Of a stretch of DNA of 64,000 nucleotides, positions 36,030 to 44,180 are shown in pieces. Source of the DNA: Bradyrhizobium erythrophlei (GTDB lineage Bacteria > Pseudomonadota > Alphaproteobacteria > Rhizobiales > Xanthobacteraceae). Below the pieces are notes generated by a model. It saw only the letters and a program-made list of their open reading frames with translations. It was not told where the DNA came from and did not search any database. Location of the stretch: NCBI RefSeq assembly GCF_900129505.1, contig NZ_LT670818.1, positions 5,241,001 to 5,305,000 on the forward strand, written 5' to 3'. The position numbers and the translations under genes are program-made. How positions within the stretch are numbered: the stretch's first letter is position 1; each line of letters begins with the position of its first letter.

Positions 36030-37175
36030 TCAGGACGTGGGAAGCCGATCCTGTGCGGACGTGTCGTAGGCGGGATAGTCGGTGTAGCCGCGCGCGGTGT
36101 AGCCATAGAAGGTGCTGCGGTCATAGGGGTTCAGTGGCAGGCCGAGCTTGATCCTCCTGGGCAGGTCGGGATTCGCGATGAAGTGACGGCCGAAGGCGAT
36201 CAGGCCGGCATCGCCGTTCGCGATGCTTGCCTCTGCTGTCTCGGGATTGAAACCACCGGCCGCGATCACCGGTCCCTTGAAGATCTTGCTCAATTCCTGG
36301 GCTGCGACCGGTGCCTGCGTTTCGGCAATGGTCTCACCACCCCTTACCCGCGGCTCGATGAGGTGAAGATACGCGAGCCCGAAACCGCCCAGCCCCTCTG
36401 CCACCGAGCGGAACAGCGCACGGGGATTGCTGTCGCCCATGTGATTGAACGTCCCGCTTGGCGCGAGCCGAACCCCAACCCGATCCGCGCCCCAGACTTG
36501 GATCAACGTCTGGACGACCTCGACGAGAAGACGCATTCGATTCTCGACCGTACCGCCGTATTGGTCGGTCCGCTTGTTGGTGTTGTCCTGTAGAAACTGG
36601 TCCATCAGGTGGCCGTTGGCCGCCATCAGCTCGACACCATCGAAACCCGCTTTCTTGGCGTTGCGCGCGGCGGCGCGATATTGATCGAGGATGCTGGCGA
36701 TTTCCGCCGTCTCCAGCGCGCGATGCGGCGACGTCTGGCGAAACCCGTCAGGCGTATCGACGACGATGCCAGGATCAGCCCAGTAAGTCGGATCGACAGA
36801 CGCCGTAACCGGCTGCGATCCTGTGATCGAAACGTGTGTCGTGCGGCCAGCATGCCAAAGCTGCGTGAAGAAGTATGCGCCCTTGGCGTGAACCGCATCC
36901 GTGATCCGTTTCCAGGCCGCCACATGGTCGTCCGCGTAGAGACCGGGCGCATGGTAGTAACCTCGCGCGGATGCCGCGATCGCCGTCGCTTCCGTGACGA
37001 TCAGCCCGCCGTCAGACGCACGCTGCGTATAATATTCGAGCTGCAAGTCGCTCGGAATGCCCGTCCCTGGCTGCGCCCGTAGCCGGCTCATCGGCGGCAT
37101 GACGACACGGTGTTTCAGTGTGATGGGCCCGATTTGAACGGGCGTGAAGAGTTTCTTTTGAACGTTTGTACCCAC
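36030..37175 (-). CDS. Old Yellow Enzyme-family flavin oxidoreductase with altered active site
   Basis: This 381-residue FMN TIM-barrel protein has LFTPVQIGPITLKHRVVMPP at the N-terminus, YFFTQLWHAGR, the NRMRLLVEV segment and the phosphate-binding VIAAGGF and FGRHFIANPDLP. The family reduces alkenes, nitro groups or quinones with NAD(P)H. In this protein the HGANGY signature reads MAANGH: Met184 replaces the substrate-binding His, Asn187 is kept, and His189 replaces the proton-donor Tyr. GTG at 37175 is the start, with GGAGA upstream; a longer frame begins at 37271. It lies between the SDR and the MFS gene. Confidence 0.88.
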   Translation of the reverse strand: MGTNVQKKLFTPVQIGPITLKHRVVMPPMSRLRAQPGTGIPSDLQLEYYTQRASDGGLIVTEATAIAASARGYYHAPGLYADDHVAAWKRITDAVHAKGAYFFTQLWHAGRTTHVSITGSQPVTASVDPTYWADPGIVVDTPDGFRQTSPHRALETAEIASILDQYRAAARNAKKAGFDGVELMAANGHLMDQFLQDNTNKRTDQYGGTVENRMRLLVEVVQTLIQVWGADRVGVRLAPSGTFNHMGDSNPRALFRSVAEGLGGFGLAYLHLIEPRVRGGETIAETQAPVAAQELSKIFKGPVIAAGGFNPETAEASIANGDAGLIAFGRHFIANPDLPRRIKLGLPLNPYDRSTFYGYTARGYTDYPAYDTSAQDRLPTS

Positions 37176-37302
37176 TGGGATTCTCCGTTCGTGACGGGCC
37201 TGCGCCGGAAAGGGAAGGGAGGGGCGTGATGGGGAGGTTGGCCCCGCGCGGTCAAGCGCGGGACGGATCACCGATGTCGGACGTCGACCTGGTCACGAGC
37301 GA

Positions 37303-38076
37303 TCACTGCCTGCCAGCCATGACGCCACCGTCGACCGGAAGGATGACACCGGTGATGAAACTCGCCTGATCCGAGGCAAGGAACAGAAGCGCCTCGGCCG
37401 CGTCTGCGGGCTGACCGTTGCGGCCAAGAGGGTGCATCGCATTGAAGGTCGGCAAAACGGTCTTCACCTGTTCTGGTGTCAGGAACGTGCTGAAGACCGG
37501 TGTCTCGATCACGCCGGGCGCGATCGCATTCACGCGGATCTTGTCGTGGGCGAGCTCGATCGCGAGGTTCTTGACCAGCGCATGGACGCCACCATTGGCT
37601 GCTGAATAAGCGGACGAGGGCGTGGCACCGATCGCCTGCAGGCCCCACATGGATCCGGTCTGCACGATCGCGCCGCCGCGGCCCGCAGCCTTCATGGCCT
37701 TCGCCGCCGCCTGCGCGATGAAAAACTTGCCCTTGAGGATGATGCTCAGGAAATGATCGTATTCATCTTCGGTGACATCGAGGAATGGCTTAGGCCCGAA
37801 GATGCCGGCGTTGTTGAACAGGACGTCCAGACGGCCAAAGCGATCGAGCGCTGTCTTTACCGCTGCTTTTCCTGTCGCCGGCAGGGAAATGTCGCCCACA
37901 TGGGCGATAGCGCGCTTTCCGGTCGCGTCGATTTGCTTGGCTGCGGCCTCGGCTTTGGCGGCATCGCGTCCGACGATGACAACAGAACCACCTTCTGCGA
38001 CGAATCGGGTCGCCACTTCCTTGCCGATGCCTGAACTGCCTCCTGTGACGATCGCGACCTTGTCCTGAAAACGCAT
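37303..38076 (-). CDS. SDR-family protein lacking catalytic Lys and Asn
   Basis: This 257-residue classical SDR has cofactor loop TGGSSGIG (11-18), NNAG (88-91), Ser142 and Tyr157. The Lys of YxxxK is replaced by Asn161 (YSAAN) and the structural Asn of the usual VNLKG is Ile (IILKG). Two of the four N-S-Y-K catalytic residues are therefore lost while the fold, including the C-terminal ITGVILPVDGG, is intact. It may be a non-catalytic NAD(P)-binding or regulatory protein, or use other chemistry. It is the first gene of the SDR-OYE-MFS unit, with AGGAG before the ATG and the operator-flanked promoter 21 bases upstream. Confidence 0.87.
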   Translation of the reverse strand: MRFQDKVAIVTGGSSGIGKEVATRFVAEGGSVVIVGRDAAKAEAAAKQIDATGKRAIAHVGDISLPATGKAAVKTALDRFGRLDVLFNNAGIFGPKPFLDVTEDEYDHFLSIILKGKFFIAQAAAKAMKAAGRGGAIVQTGSMWGLQAIGATPSSAYSAANGGVHALVKNLAIELAHDKIRVNAIAPGVIETPVFSTFLTPEQVKTVLPTFNAMHPLGRNGQPADAAEALLFLASDQASFITGVILPVDGGVMAGRQ

Positions 38077-38096
38077 GGCAACTCTCCTGGGTTATT

Positions 38097-38176
38097 CTAC
38101 CTATCGATAGATTGATGAGCTTCGGAGAATTAACTCTGGAAACTGGATGCGTCAAGCCTGATCTATCGATAGAGAG
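38097..38176 (-). promoter_or_regulatory. SDR-OYE-MFS promoter bracketed by two operators
   Basis: On the minus strand the order is CTCTCTATCGATAG (38176-38163), TTGACG, 17 bases, TAATTC, then CTATCGATAGGTAG (38110-38097), 21 bases before the SDR start codon. The two palindromes and the -35/-10 arrangement match those at 27943, 31493 and 39186. Confidence 0.78.
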
Positions 38177-38355
38177 GAACAACGTCGTGACGGGCGGCGG
38201 AAGAATTGCTGAACGACTTCCCTCGATGTCGCTTCGCCGAGCTGAGAGAGGGATGCAAGCCGCGAGCACGGAACGGCCGATCCATGACTTGGGCCCTCGA
38301 ATGCCTGGGTTCCTCGGACTTGCGGCAAGCTTTGTTTTTCGCGAACGACGGAGTC

Positions 38356-39054
38356 CTATCTGCGCGTCGTCGGGCCACGTGGAATGTCAGGATAATATTG
38401 TGGGCTTTCACGTCGATCGAACATGCCGTAGTCACGCACGATGCGCACGACGCGATGACGAACAGCGTCGGCCTCGGTAGGGAGCTGTGGTTCAAACTGC
38501 TCAGCGGAGTTGCGGTCGCGCCAGCTCGCCAACAATGCAAGCTTTCCCGCATTGTAGATGCTTGAGAAAACGTCGTGGTCGATCAGGGCCGAGTGTGTTC
38601 GATCGAGCGACAAGCGGTCAGCGAGCTCCGACGGAGCCAGTGATCCTGGTCCAGTCGGCGCCGGCAAAATCTCGATAAGCGTCGCATACTTCCCGGCGCC
38701 GACCTCCGTCTCGTCCAGACGTTGTTCAACCAGACGTACGCCCTCGGGAGGCGCCGTATCCGACACGATTTCGCCAACCCGCAAATGATAATCTTGAAAG
38801 ACGTCGTCGCGCCCGCGTTGTTGAGTCTCGTGGTGTCTGGCGACGGTGCGCCATCTCACAACGGACTTTTCGTCTCGCCATGTGGAATGCGACAGAATCC
38901 ACCCCGGCCGACGCGCGCTTTCGAAGCGCTCGTTGTCGATGAACCCGTCGATGCCCTCTAGGATCGGCTTCAAGTCTTTCGCAAGGGCGAGGTAAAGGTC
39001 GAATTGCTCTTTCTTGGGATGGACTTCGAAGATCACCGAGAACATCTTGATCAC
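38356..39054 (-). CDS. antibiotic biosynthesis monooxygenase (ABM) domain protein
   Basis: This 232-residue protein has an N-terminal ABM-like ferredoxin-fold half (MFSVIFEVHPKKEQFDLYLA, LEGIDGFIDNERFESARRPG, LSHSTWRDEKSVVRWR) and a second, more divergent half (KYATLIEILPAP ... LLASWRDRNSAEQFEP), so it looks like a tandem ABM protein. ABM proteins oxidise quinols or anthrones without cofactor, or bind such ligands. It diverges from the second TetR gene, and the two operators at 39186-39250 lie between them. Confidence 0.8.
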   Translation of the reverse strand: MIKMFSVIFEVHPKKEQFDLYLALAKDLKPILEGIDGFIDNERFESARRPGWILSHSTWRDEKSVVRWRTVARHHETQQRGRDDVFQDYHLRVGEIVSDTAPPEGVRLVEQRLDETEVGAGKYATLIEILPAPTGPGSLAPSELADRLSLDRTHSALIDHDVFSSIYNAGKLALLASWRDRNSAEQFEPQLPTEADAVRHRVVRIVRDYGMFDRRESPQYYPDIPRGPTTRR

Positions 39055-39185
39055 CCAGCTTGCTTGAGGTTCGTGCCCGAGGGAGGGTTGATGTCTTCCT
39101 GCCGCGATCGACGGGCCGAAGCCCGGCCAAGGGCCCGAAGATCAGGCTTGCGACAGACGTTCGCTGCTTTGCTTAGCATAGTGCC

Positions 39186-39250
39186 CTATCGATAGATAGA
39201 CTGACAGGCATTGTTTTTGATCTCTGTAAGCCCTACCTATCGAGAGGTAG
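39186..39250. promoter_or_regulatory. divergent promoter region with two operators
   Basis: CTATCGATAGATAG (39186-39199) and the longer palindrome CTACCTATCGAGAGGTAG (39233-39250) bracket CTGACA, 17 bases, CTGTAA, pointing to the TetR gene at 39268. The ABM gene starts at 39054 in the other direction. Confidence 0.76.
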
Positions 39251-39267
39251 CCACGGGAGCAGACTCA

Positions 39268-39819
39268 ATGAGTGACGTCGCCGCCGCCATCATGGACGCC
39301 GCTGAGCGGCGAATGCGGAAGGGCGGCTTCAACGGTTTCAGTTTTCGAGAGATCGCAGCCGACGTGGGCGTCAAGAGTTCCAGCGTCCACTATCATTTCC
39401 CGACCAAGGAGAATCTCGCGGCTGCCGTCATCCAGCGCTATACCGCACAGACGGCGGATTTGATCGAACGGGAGCTCCAGAAGGAGCCAAACCCGGTGAA
39501 GGTTTGGGTGAAAGCGTTCCGAGGGACCCTGCACTCAGCGGATCGCATGTGTCCATGCGCCGTGCTCGGCGCATCATCCGTGGATCTGCCGCCGGAAGTA
39601 TCGGCGGAAGTGAAGAAGTTCTTCAAGATGTGCCATGAAAAGCTCGTGGAGGAGGGCCTCTCGTCGGATGACGCCTCCCAACTGCTGGCGACGATCACGG
39701 GCGCATTGGTGGTCGCCAACGCCGTAAATGACCTCGCGACATACGATCGAGCTACGCGTGAGTTTACCCGAGCGTGGAAACCTGCGCCGGCGAAAGTTGG
39801 TCGCCAGCGCTCGAAGTAA
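39268..39819 (+). CDS. TetR-family regulator of the CTATCGATAG regulon, paralogue 2
   Basis: This 183-residue TetR protein has the DNA-binding region GFNGFSFREIAADVGVKSSS then VHYHFPTKENLAAAV and a ligand domain with DRMCPCAVLGASSVDLPPEV, homologous to that of the TetR at 30942 throughout. The paired Cys (CPC) in the ligand domain is absent from the paralogue and could sense thiol-reactive electrophiles, which is inference. The ATG at 39268 has GGGAGC upstream; the frame is open back to 39211 through the operators, which argues for the later start. Confidence 0.9.
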   Translation: MSDVAAAIMDAAERRMRKGGFNGFSFREIAADVGVKSSSVHYHFPTKENLAAAVIQRYTAQTADLIERELQKEPNPVKVWVKAFRGTLHSADRMCPCAVLGASSVDLPPEVSAEVKKFFKMCHEKLVEEGLSSDDASQLLATITGALVVANAVNDLATYDRATREFTRAWKPAPAKVGRQRSK

Positions 39820-40140
39820 GCTTCGAACTCGTGCCGCGTGTATTCTGTTTCGAGATCACGGCTAACGAGGGACCGCTCGGCAGGAGTGCGATCCGTTGCC
39901 GGGCCGCGGTAGGAGAAATACCGCTCCCCTTCATATTCGCACGCCCTGTTCGGCCCGGCCGCCTGATTCTGGCTGTCTAATTCGCGGCCCATTGTCGCCA
40001 CCCACTCCGTAAGAAATCTGCGAGCGACCGATACGAGAAGCCGCCGCGAAGTCGCAGATTCGGCACCACAGCTAGATTATTTTTGATGAGTTTTGGTTTC
40101 AGCCCCATCGGAGGCATTAGATCTAAGTATTTTGATTTTA

Positions 40141-40190
40141 TGGCGCACCCGACACGATTCGAACGTGTGACCTTTGCCTTCAGGGAGCAA
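40141..40190 (-). pseudogene. 3' half of a tRNA gene, probable att-site remnant
   Basis: On the minus strand the sequence ends ...GTCGGGTGCGCCA. It contains a good T arm (ACACG-TTCGAAT-CGTGT), a 3' acceptor strand CGGGTGC plus GCCA, and an anticodon-arm-like stem (TTGCT...GGCAA). The 5' half (acceptor 5' strand, D arm) is missing. Such 3' tRNA halves are left where tyrosine-recombinase islands integrate. The loop is not a normal anticodon loop, so tRNA identity (Arg-like by acceptor) is uncertain. No integrase gene remains nearby. Confidence 0.7.
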
Positions 40191-40325
40191 AACCAATCAC
40201 ATCATACCGATCCAACCACCTGATGAATAAGCTTTTTTGAAATCCTCCGGACGTTCAAATCGCGACTTGAAGCGAATGTCGGTATCGGTGGTTGCGTGTC
40301 CCCGCAAACAATTTCATATACCCGA

Positions 40326-40363
40326 CCAAAAGGCCGCTCTCGTAGAGCGGCCTTTTGGTTTTT
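40326..40363 (+). terminator. strong Rho-independent terminator
   Basis: ccaaaaggccgctct and agagcggccttttgg form a perfect 15-bp stem with a 3-base loop followed by TTTTT. The nearest plus-strand gene ends 500 bases upstream (39819), beyond the tRNA fragment, so the transcript it ends is not obvious; a small RNA from 40190-40363 is possible. Confidence 0.85.
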
Positions 40364-41212
40364 GTCGCCAACGACAGGATGCAGGCCAGATGGCTGTGCG
40401 GATCCGTGGACAGCGTTTGCGGCCGTGATCAATGCGGCTTTTTCGCCTCGTGGAAACGCTCCCAGCGATCAACTGGCTCCAGACGGTCGGCTCCCTGGAA
40501 TGGCAGCACCCACCCTGGATATTCAGGGGGAAGCACGCTGACCTCATCCAACTGCCTAAACTCGTCTTGGCCGGGGTAGACCGGACGTGGCCGGCGCACT
40601 GCCAAAGTGACGTGATTGACCCATGTCGGACATAAAGACCGCGCGAAAGGAAGCCTGAGCGGCCAGTTCCAAGTCAATTCTTATCCGTGCAGCAAGCAGC
40701 TCGGCGCGTGGAGCTACGCGGGCGTGTGCACCCATGCGCCGACGAGCGGCGGCCGTGGTCATCGGCGTCGACGGCGTCTCCGACTTCAACGCGCTGCATT
40801 CCGGCAAGCACAATGAAAAGGTACAGCTCTGCGCGTTCGATGTGCTCGCGCTGGACGGCGACGATTATCTGGATGCGCTTCCGCGCCTCCGCCCCTTACC
40901 GGACCGATCGCGTGGGCCGGACTAGGTCAGCCGCGAACGGCGAGGGCGCGCTCTTACCGAAGCTGTTGATCTTTTTCCGTTACGGACAAGCCGATGCAGA
41001 GAAACGATCCAGGGCGTGCTTGGCGCCGAACCTCGGGTTGATAAGGATGGCGACGGGCGTGCGACTCGGCAATCATGCCCGGGCTGCATGGCGATGAAAG
41101 GCGGCCATCAAATGCCGTACAAAAATTTGCGCAACAGTGCATCCAGATTGTCGGCTTCCGACTAGAAGTAGCATGGCAGACGTTACAGTAACTTGCATCG
41201 AAGGAGAGCAAC
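40364..41212. other. relict region
   Basis: The stretch holds broken coding remnants. On the minus strand 40429-40600 reads YPGQDEFRQLDEVSVLPPEY and PFQGADRLEPVDRWERF, which looks protein-like but was not identified. On the plus strand a DNA-ligase-like fragment lies at 40746-40875. Nothing intact is supported. Confidence 0.45.
40746..40875 (+). pseudogene. ATP-dependent DNA ligase fragment
   Basis: The frame reads VIGVDGVSDFNALHSGKHN then VQLCAFDVLALDGDD. This matches the segment of LigD-type ATP-dependent DNA ligases that follows the nucleotidyl-transfer Lys motif (GEAVV...DFxxLHS...YAFDxLxLxG). Only about 43 residues remain, with no catalytic KxDG. Confidence 0.6.
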
Positions 41213-41557
41213 GTGGCGATGCCTATGCCAAATTGGTTGCCGACGGTAGTGCCTTACGGCGCTGATCAGACCGTCTACCTTGTGTTCGATAGTTTCGGAG
41301 CGTCACGCAGTGATTGCCCTGAAAAAGAGATCGAGCGGGACGACCTCGAAACGACCATCTCCGATCTCCTAACCGGCCAATTCAACGCTCCGGTTCGCGT
41401 CATGGCCTTCAACACACTTGAGCACTGGATCGAGGATGTTTCCAACCAAGTAGCCGAAGATATTCAAGCCCGCTGCGATATCGATGGCGTACCAGTACCC
41501 GAACACGTCAGGGACTTTGTTGCGAGCCACACCGGCTTGCGGCAAGCGGGGTGCTGA
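41213..41557 (+). CDS. conserved hypothetical protein
   Basis: This 114-residue acidic, soluble protein begins MAMPMPNWLPTVVPYGADQT and contains a VYLVFDSFG strand and a helical C-terminal half (LEHWIEDVSNQVAEDIQARC). No catalytic motif is visible. The GTG at 41213 has AAGGAG six bases upstream, which decides the start. I believe similar proteins occur in Bradyrhizobium genomes, but cannot name a family. Confidence 0.65.
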   Translation: MAMPMPNWLPTVVPYGADQTVYLVFDSFGASRSDCPEKEIERDDLETTISDLLTGQFNAPVRVMAFNTLEHWIEDVSNQVAEDIQARCDIDGVPVPEHVRDFVASHTGLRQAGC

Positions 41558-41798
41558 TGTGAGGCCGGACTTCAATTGGGACAGGCAGGCGGTCGCGAGC
41601 AGCACAGCTGAATTTCCTGTGAACTCTGCGTACTCGTGATTTTGTTGAGGGCGTGCTGGAGCAGGAGCAGCCGGAGGCGATGATGATTCGGCTTCTGCTT
41701 TTCCTTTTACTGTTCTGCGGACTAGCGCTTCACCAACCATTTGTTCATTTCCACCGACCAAGCTGCCTAAGTGATTTTTCTCATTTCGGAGGCCCCCT

Positions 41799-42053
41799 TT
41801 GAGAGCGCTTCGCAAGGCACGATCGCGATGCCCAGATCAACTCCCAGTTTTTGAGTTGGCCTTGAAGAAACGCGGCCGAACTTGGCGGTGGCGCGTTTGC
41901 ACATCTGAGGGGGCCGTCGTCATGCAGGGCTCGGAGGCCAGCCGACCCGCTGCCAAATACAAAGCTCACAGGGCGCTCTTCCTATTGCTGCTGTCCGCGC
42001 CGTATCGATCGATCCAGCTCAGCACGCCTTGGAGTCCTCAAGAAACTATTTGA
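41799..42053 (+). CDS. small conserved hypothetical protein
   Basis: This 84-residue basic protein contains LPVFELALKKRGRTWRWRVC and SRPAAKYKAHRALFLLLLSA. It looks like a compact beta domain followed by a helix. The start is TTG at 41799, supported by GGAGG six bases upstream. Function is unknown; I recall similar short proteins in Nitrobacteraceae. Confidence 0.55.
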   Translation: MRALRKARSRCPDQLPVFELALKKRGRTWRWRVCTSEGAVVMQGSEASRPAAKYKAHRALFLLLLSAPYRSIQLSTPWSPQETI

Positions 42054-42213
42054 AACTTAAAATATTTAGAAATAGATAGGCTCCAATCTTGAAGCCGAGG
42101 CTTAGGGTCCAAAACTGGAGTACCCGGAGGAAGAACGGGCCGCGCGCTGAAGTTGCGCTTTTTTGCCTTCGCCAATATCTAAGCAAAGTGTGAATTTGGC
42201 GGGCCTCGCCCGC

Positions 42214-42249
42214 GTGGTATCTTTTGTAAAAGTGGTATCTTTTGTAAAA
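42214..42249. repeat. 18-bp tandem duplication upstream of the NYN gene
   Basis: GTGGTATCTTTTGTAAAA occurs twice in perfect tandem, ending 12 bases before the NYN start codon. A partial third similarity (gtcagtatct) follows. It duplicates the probable promoter or leader of the NYN gene. Confidence 0.8.
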
Positions 42250-42261
42250 GGTCAGTATCTA

Positions 42262-42891
42262 ATGCCATCTTCCTCAAACAAGATTGCGCTGTTCATCGAT
42301 GGCGCCAACCTTCATGCGACGGCCAAGACGCTCGGTTTCGATATCGACTACAAGCTCCTGCTCAAGGAATTCCAAAGTCGCGGAACTCTATTGCGCGCGT
42401 TCTACTACACCGCAATCATTGAAGATCAGGAATACTCGTCGATCCGCCCGTTGATCGACTGGCTGGACTACAACGGCTACACCGTCGTCACCAAGGCGAC
42501 CAAGGAATTCATCGATGCCAGCGGCCGTCGCAAGGTGAAGGGCAATATGGACATCGAGCTTGCCGTCGATGCCATGGAACTCGCCCAACATATCGACCAG
42601 ATGGTGCTGTTCTCCGGCGACGGCGACTTCCGCTCGCTGGTCGAAGCGATGCAGCGCCGCGGCGTCCGCGTCACCGTTGTCTCGACCATTTCCAGCCAGC
42701 CGCCAATGATTGCCGACGAGCTACGGCGCCAGGCCGATGTCTTCACTGACCTCATGGAATTTAAGTCCACGATCGGCCGCGATCCGTCCGAGCGCCCAGC
42801 TCCGCGCGAACCGCGCTATCACACCCCACAATTCCTGCAGCGCGCGACCACGACGGCACCGAGGGACGATGACGACGATTTCGACGATTGA
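42262..42891 (+). CDS. NYN-domain (LabA/DUF88-type) putative RNase
   Basis: This 209-residue protein is of the PIN-like NYN fold: IALFIDGANLHATAKTLGFD carries the first acidic residue, VKGNMDIELAVDAMELA and VLFSGDGDFRSLVEAMQRRG the others, which together form the metal site of a nuclease. The tail is polar with a D-rich end (DDDDDFDD). The family is thought to process RNA. The ATG at 42262 was chosen because the domain starts there; the open frame upstream covers the tandem duplication. Confidence 0.88.
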   Translation: MPSSSNKIALFIDGANLHATAKTLGFDIDYKLLLKEFQSRGTLLRAFYYTAIIEDQEYSSIRPLIDWLDYNGYTVVTKATKEFIDASGRRKVKGNMDIELAVDAMELAQHIDQMVLFSGDGDFRSLVEAMQRRGVRVTVVSTISSQPPMIADELRRQADVFTDLMEFKSTIGRDPSERPAPREPRYHTPQFLQRATTTAPRDDDDDFDD

Positions 42892-42968
42892 GAGAAATGC
42901 CGCAACGCCCCAGGCATGGCTGAGGCATGTGCAGTCTAGGACAAGTCCACCAGACCTGACGACGACAG

Positions 42969-42997
42969 AGGGGCGGCTCGCAAGGGTCGCCCTTTTT
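42969..42997 (+). terminator. terminator after the NYN gene
   Basis: aggggcggc and gtcgccct pair imperfectly (one bulge, one G-T pair) with an 8-base loop, followed by ttttt, 78 bases after the NYN stop. Confidence 0.6.
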
Positions 42998-43148
42998 GGC
43001 GCAGCTATTTCACCATAGGACAGCAACGCTAGCTGATAGGGCCCCTTGTGCGGATACAGGTGGCGAGAACCACATTTGTTCGGGAATCGGGTGGCTACGG
43101 TCGGTAGCGGGTGCGAAAGTGATTTTCACCTAAAAAGGAACAACACCC

Positions 43149-43607
43149 ATGACCTTTCGTATCCTCGGGCTGCCAGCTGAAGAATTCACTCATCTTTTCG
43201 ACCTGTCTGACTTCGATCTTGCGGCTCAAGGTGGAGTGCGCCGGACAGTCGACGCCAAATATCCTTGCCGAGTTAGCCTCACGGACTCGCAGCCAGGCGA
43301 AGAGCTTTTGCTGATCAATTACGAACATCATCCAGTCGAGTCGCCTTATCGGATGCGGTTTGCGATCTTTGTGCGTGAAGGCGATCAGACCTACGACAAG
43401 GTGAATGAGATTCCGGAACAGCTGCGCAACCGCATCCTTGCAGTGAGGTCTTTCGATACGAACGCTATGATGGTCGATAACCGATTAGTTGATGGGAACG
43501 AGATCGAACCGGCCTTGGAAGAGATGCTCGCGCCTTCAAACGTAGACTACCTGCATATTCACTTTGCGGCAGCTGGCTGTTATGCCGCGAAAGTGGAAAA
43601 AGCCTAG
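43149..43607 (+). CDS. DUF1203 domain protein
   Basis: This 152-residue protein matches DUF1203: MTFRILGLPAEEF at the start, the YPCRVSLTDSQPGEELLLINY segment, YRMRFAIFVREG and the C-terminal DYLHIHFAAAGCYAAKVEK. Family members are small, soluble and of unknown function. The ATG at 43149 is preceded by AAAGGAAC. Confidence 0.87.
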   Translation: MTFRILGLPAEEFTHLFDLSDFDLAAQGGVRRTVDAKYPCRVSLTDSQPGEELLLINYEHHPVESPYRMRFAIFVREGDQTYDKVNEIPEQLRNRILAVRSFDTNAMMVDNRLVDGNEIEPALEEMLAPSNVDYLHIHFAAAGCYAAKVEKA

Positions 43608-43839
43608 TTAACCTGCCGAAGGCAAGAACAGCAGCCGAGTGATCTGGATCATCGACATGTTACCAAACGATCTTGCCGGATTGATCGGTTCGAACTTGGA
43701 CAAGGGCCTGAGGGTTATGAAGCAGACGATGGAGTGCCCAAGGGCGTGTATTCGACGAGGTTGAATCATTGGTCGGTGAACGTCGCACCTTTGATCGGTT
43801 CTGGAACGATGCCGGGCTTGGGGATTGGATCACACTGTC

Positions 43840-44180
43840 AAGCTCTAGAGTCAAAAGGACCCTGCCACCCGAGTGATCCGGGACAATACGATCCGAAATC
43901 ACCATCGTGAGAAGTCGATCTTAGCCAGCGCTTCACCCGGGTTACGATCGGTGTCGCCCTTGCCGCAGTCGTCGGACAGCTTGGGGGCGCAATTCTCCTT
44001 CGGCAGCAGGCAGTCGTGCTTGTGCGGCTTGCAGTCGCCGTTCTTGGCGTCCTTCCAGCCACCATCGTGCTTGGAGTAGTCGCCCTTGCCGTCCTTCGAG
44101 CGGTCGTCCCTCCCGGCATGCGTCGAATAATCGCCTTTGCGGCCGTCATCGGAGCAGTCGTCGTAGCCCTCCGCGGCCTC
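43840..44180 (-). repeat. diverged copy of the DYSK-protein gene 3' part, fused to the ABC exporter gene
   Basis: The minus strand here is about 85-90% identical by eye to part of 49950-50260 (for example ggcgacaccgatcgtaaccc versus ggcgacacctatcgtaaccc). It encodes the last 90 or so residues of the ABC exporter: DYSKHDGGWKDAK, NPGEALAKIDFS. One extra G (cacgatgg versus cacatgg) shifts the frame and creates a stop right after DFSRW, but DNA similarity continues beyond it to about 43840. Confidence 0.8.

Noticed and set aside
35553..36593. 346-residue plus-strand frame
   Set aside because: It is antisense to the MFS and OYE genes.
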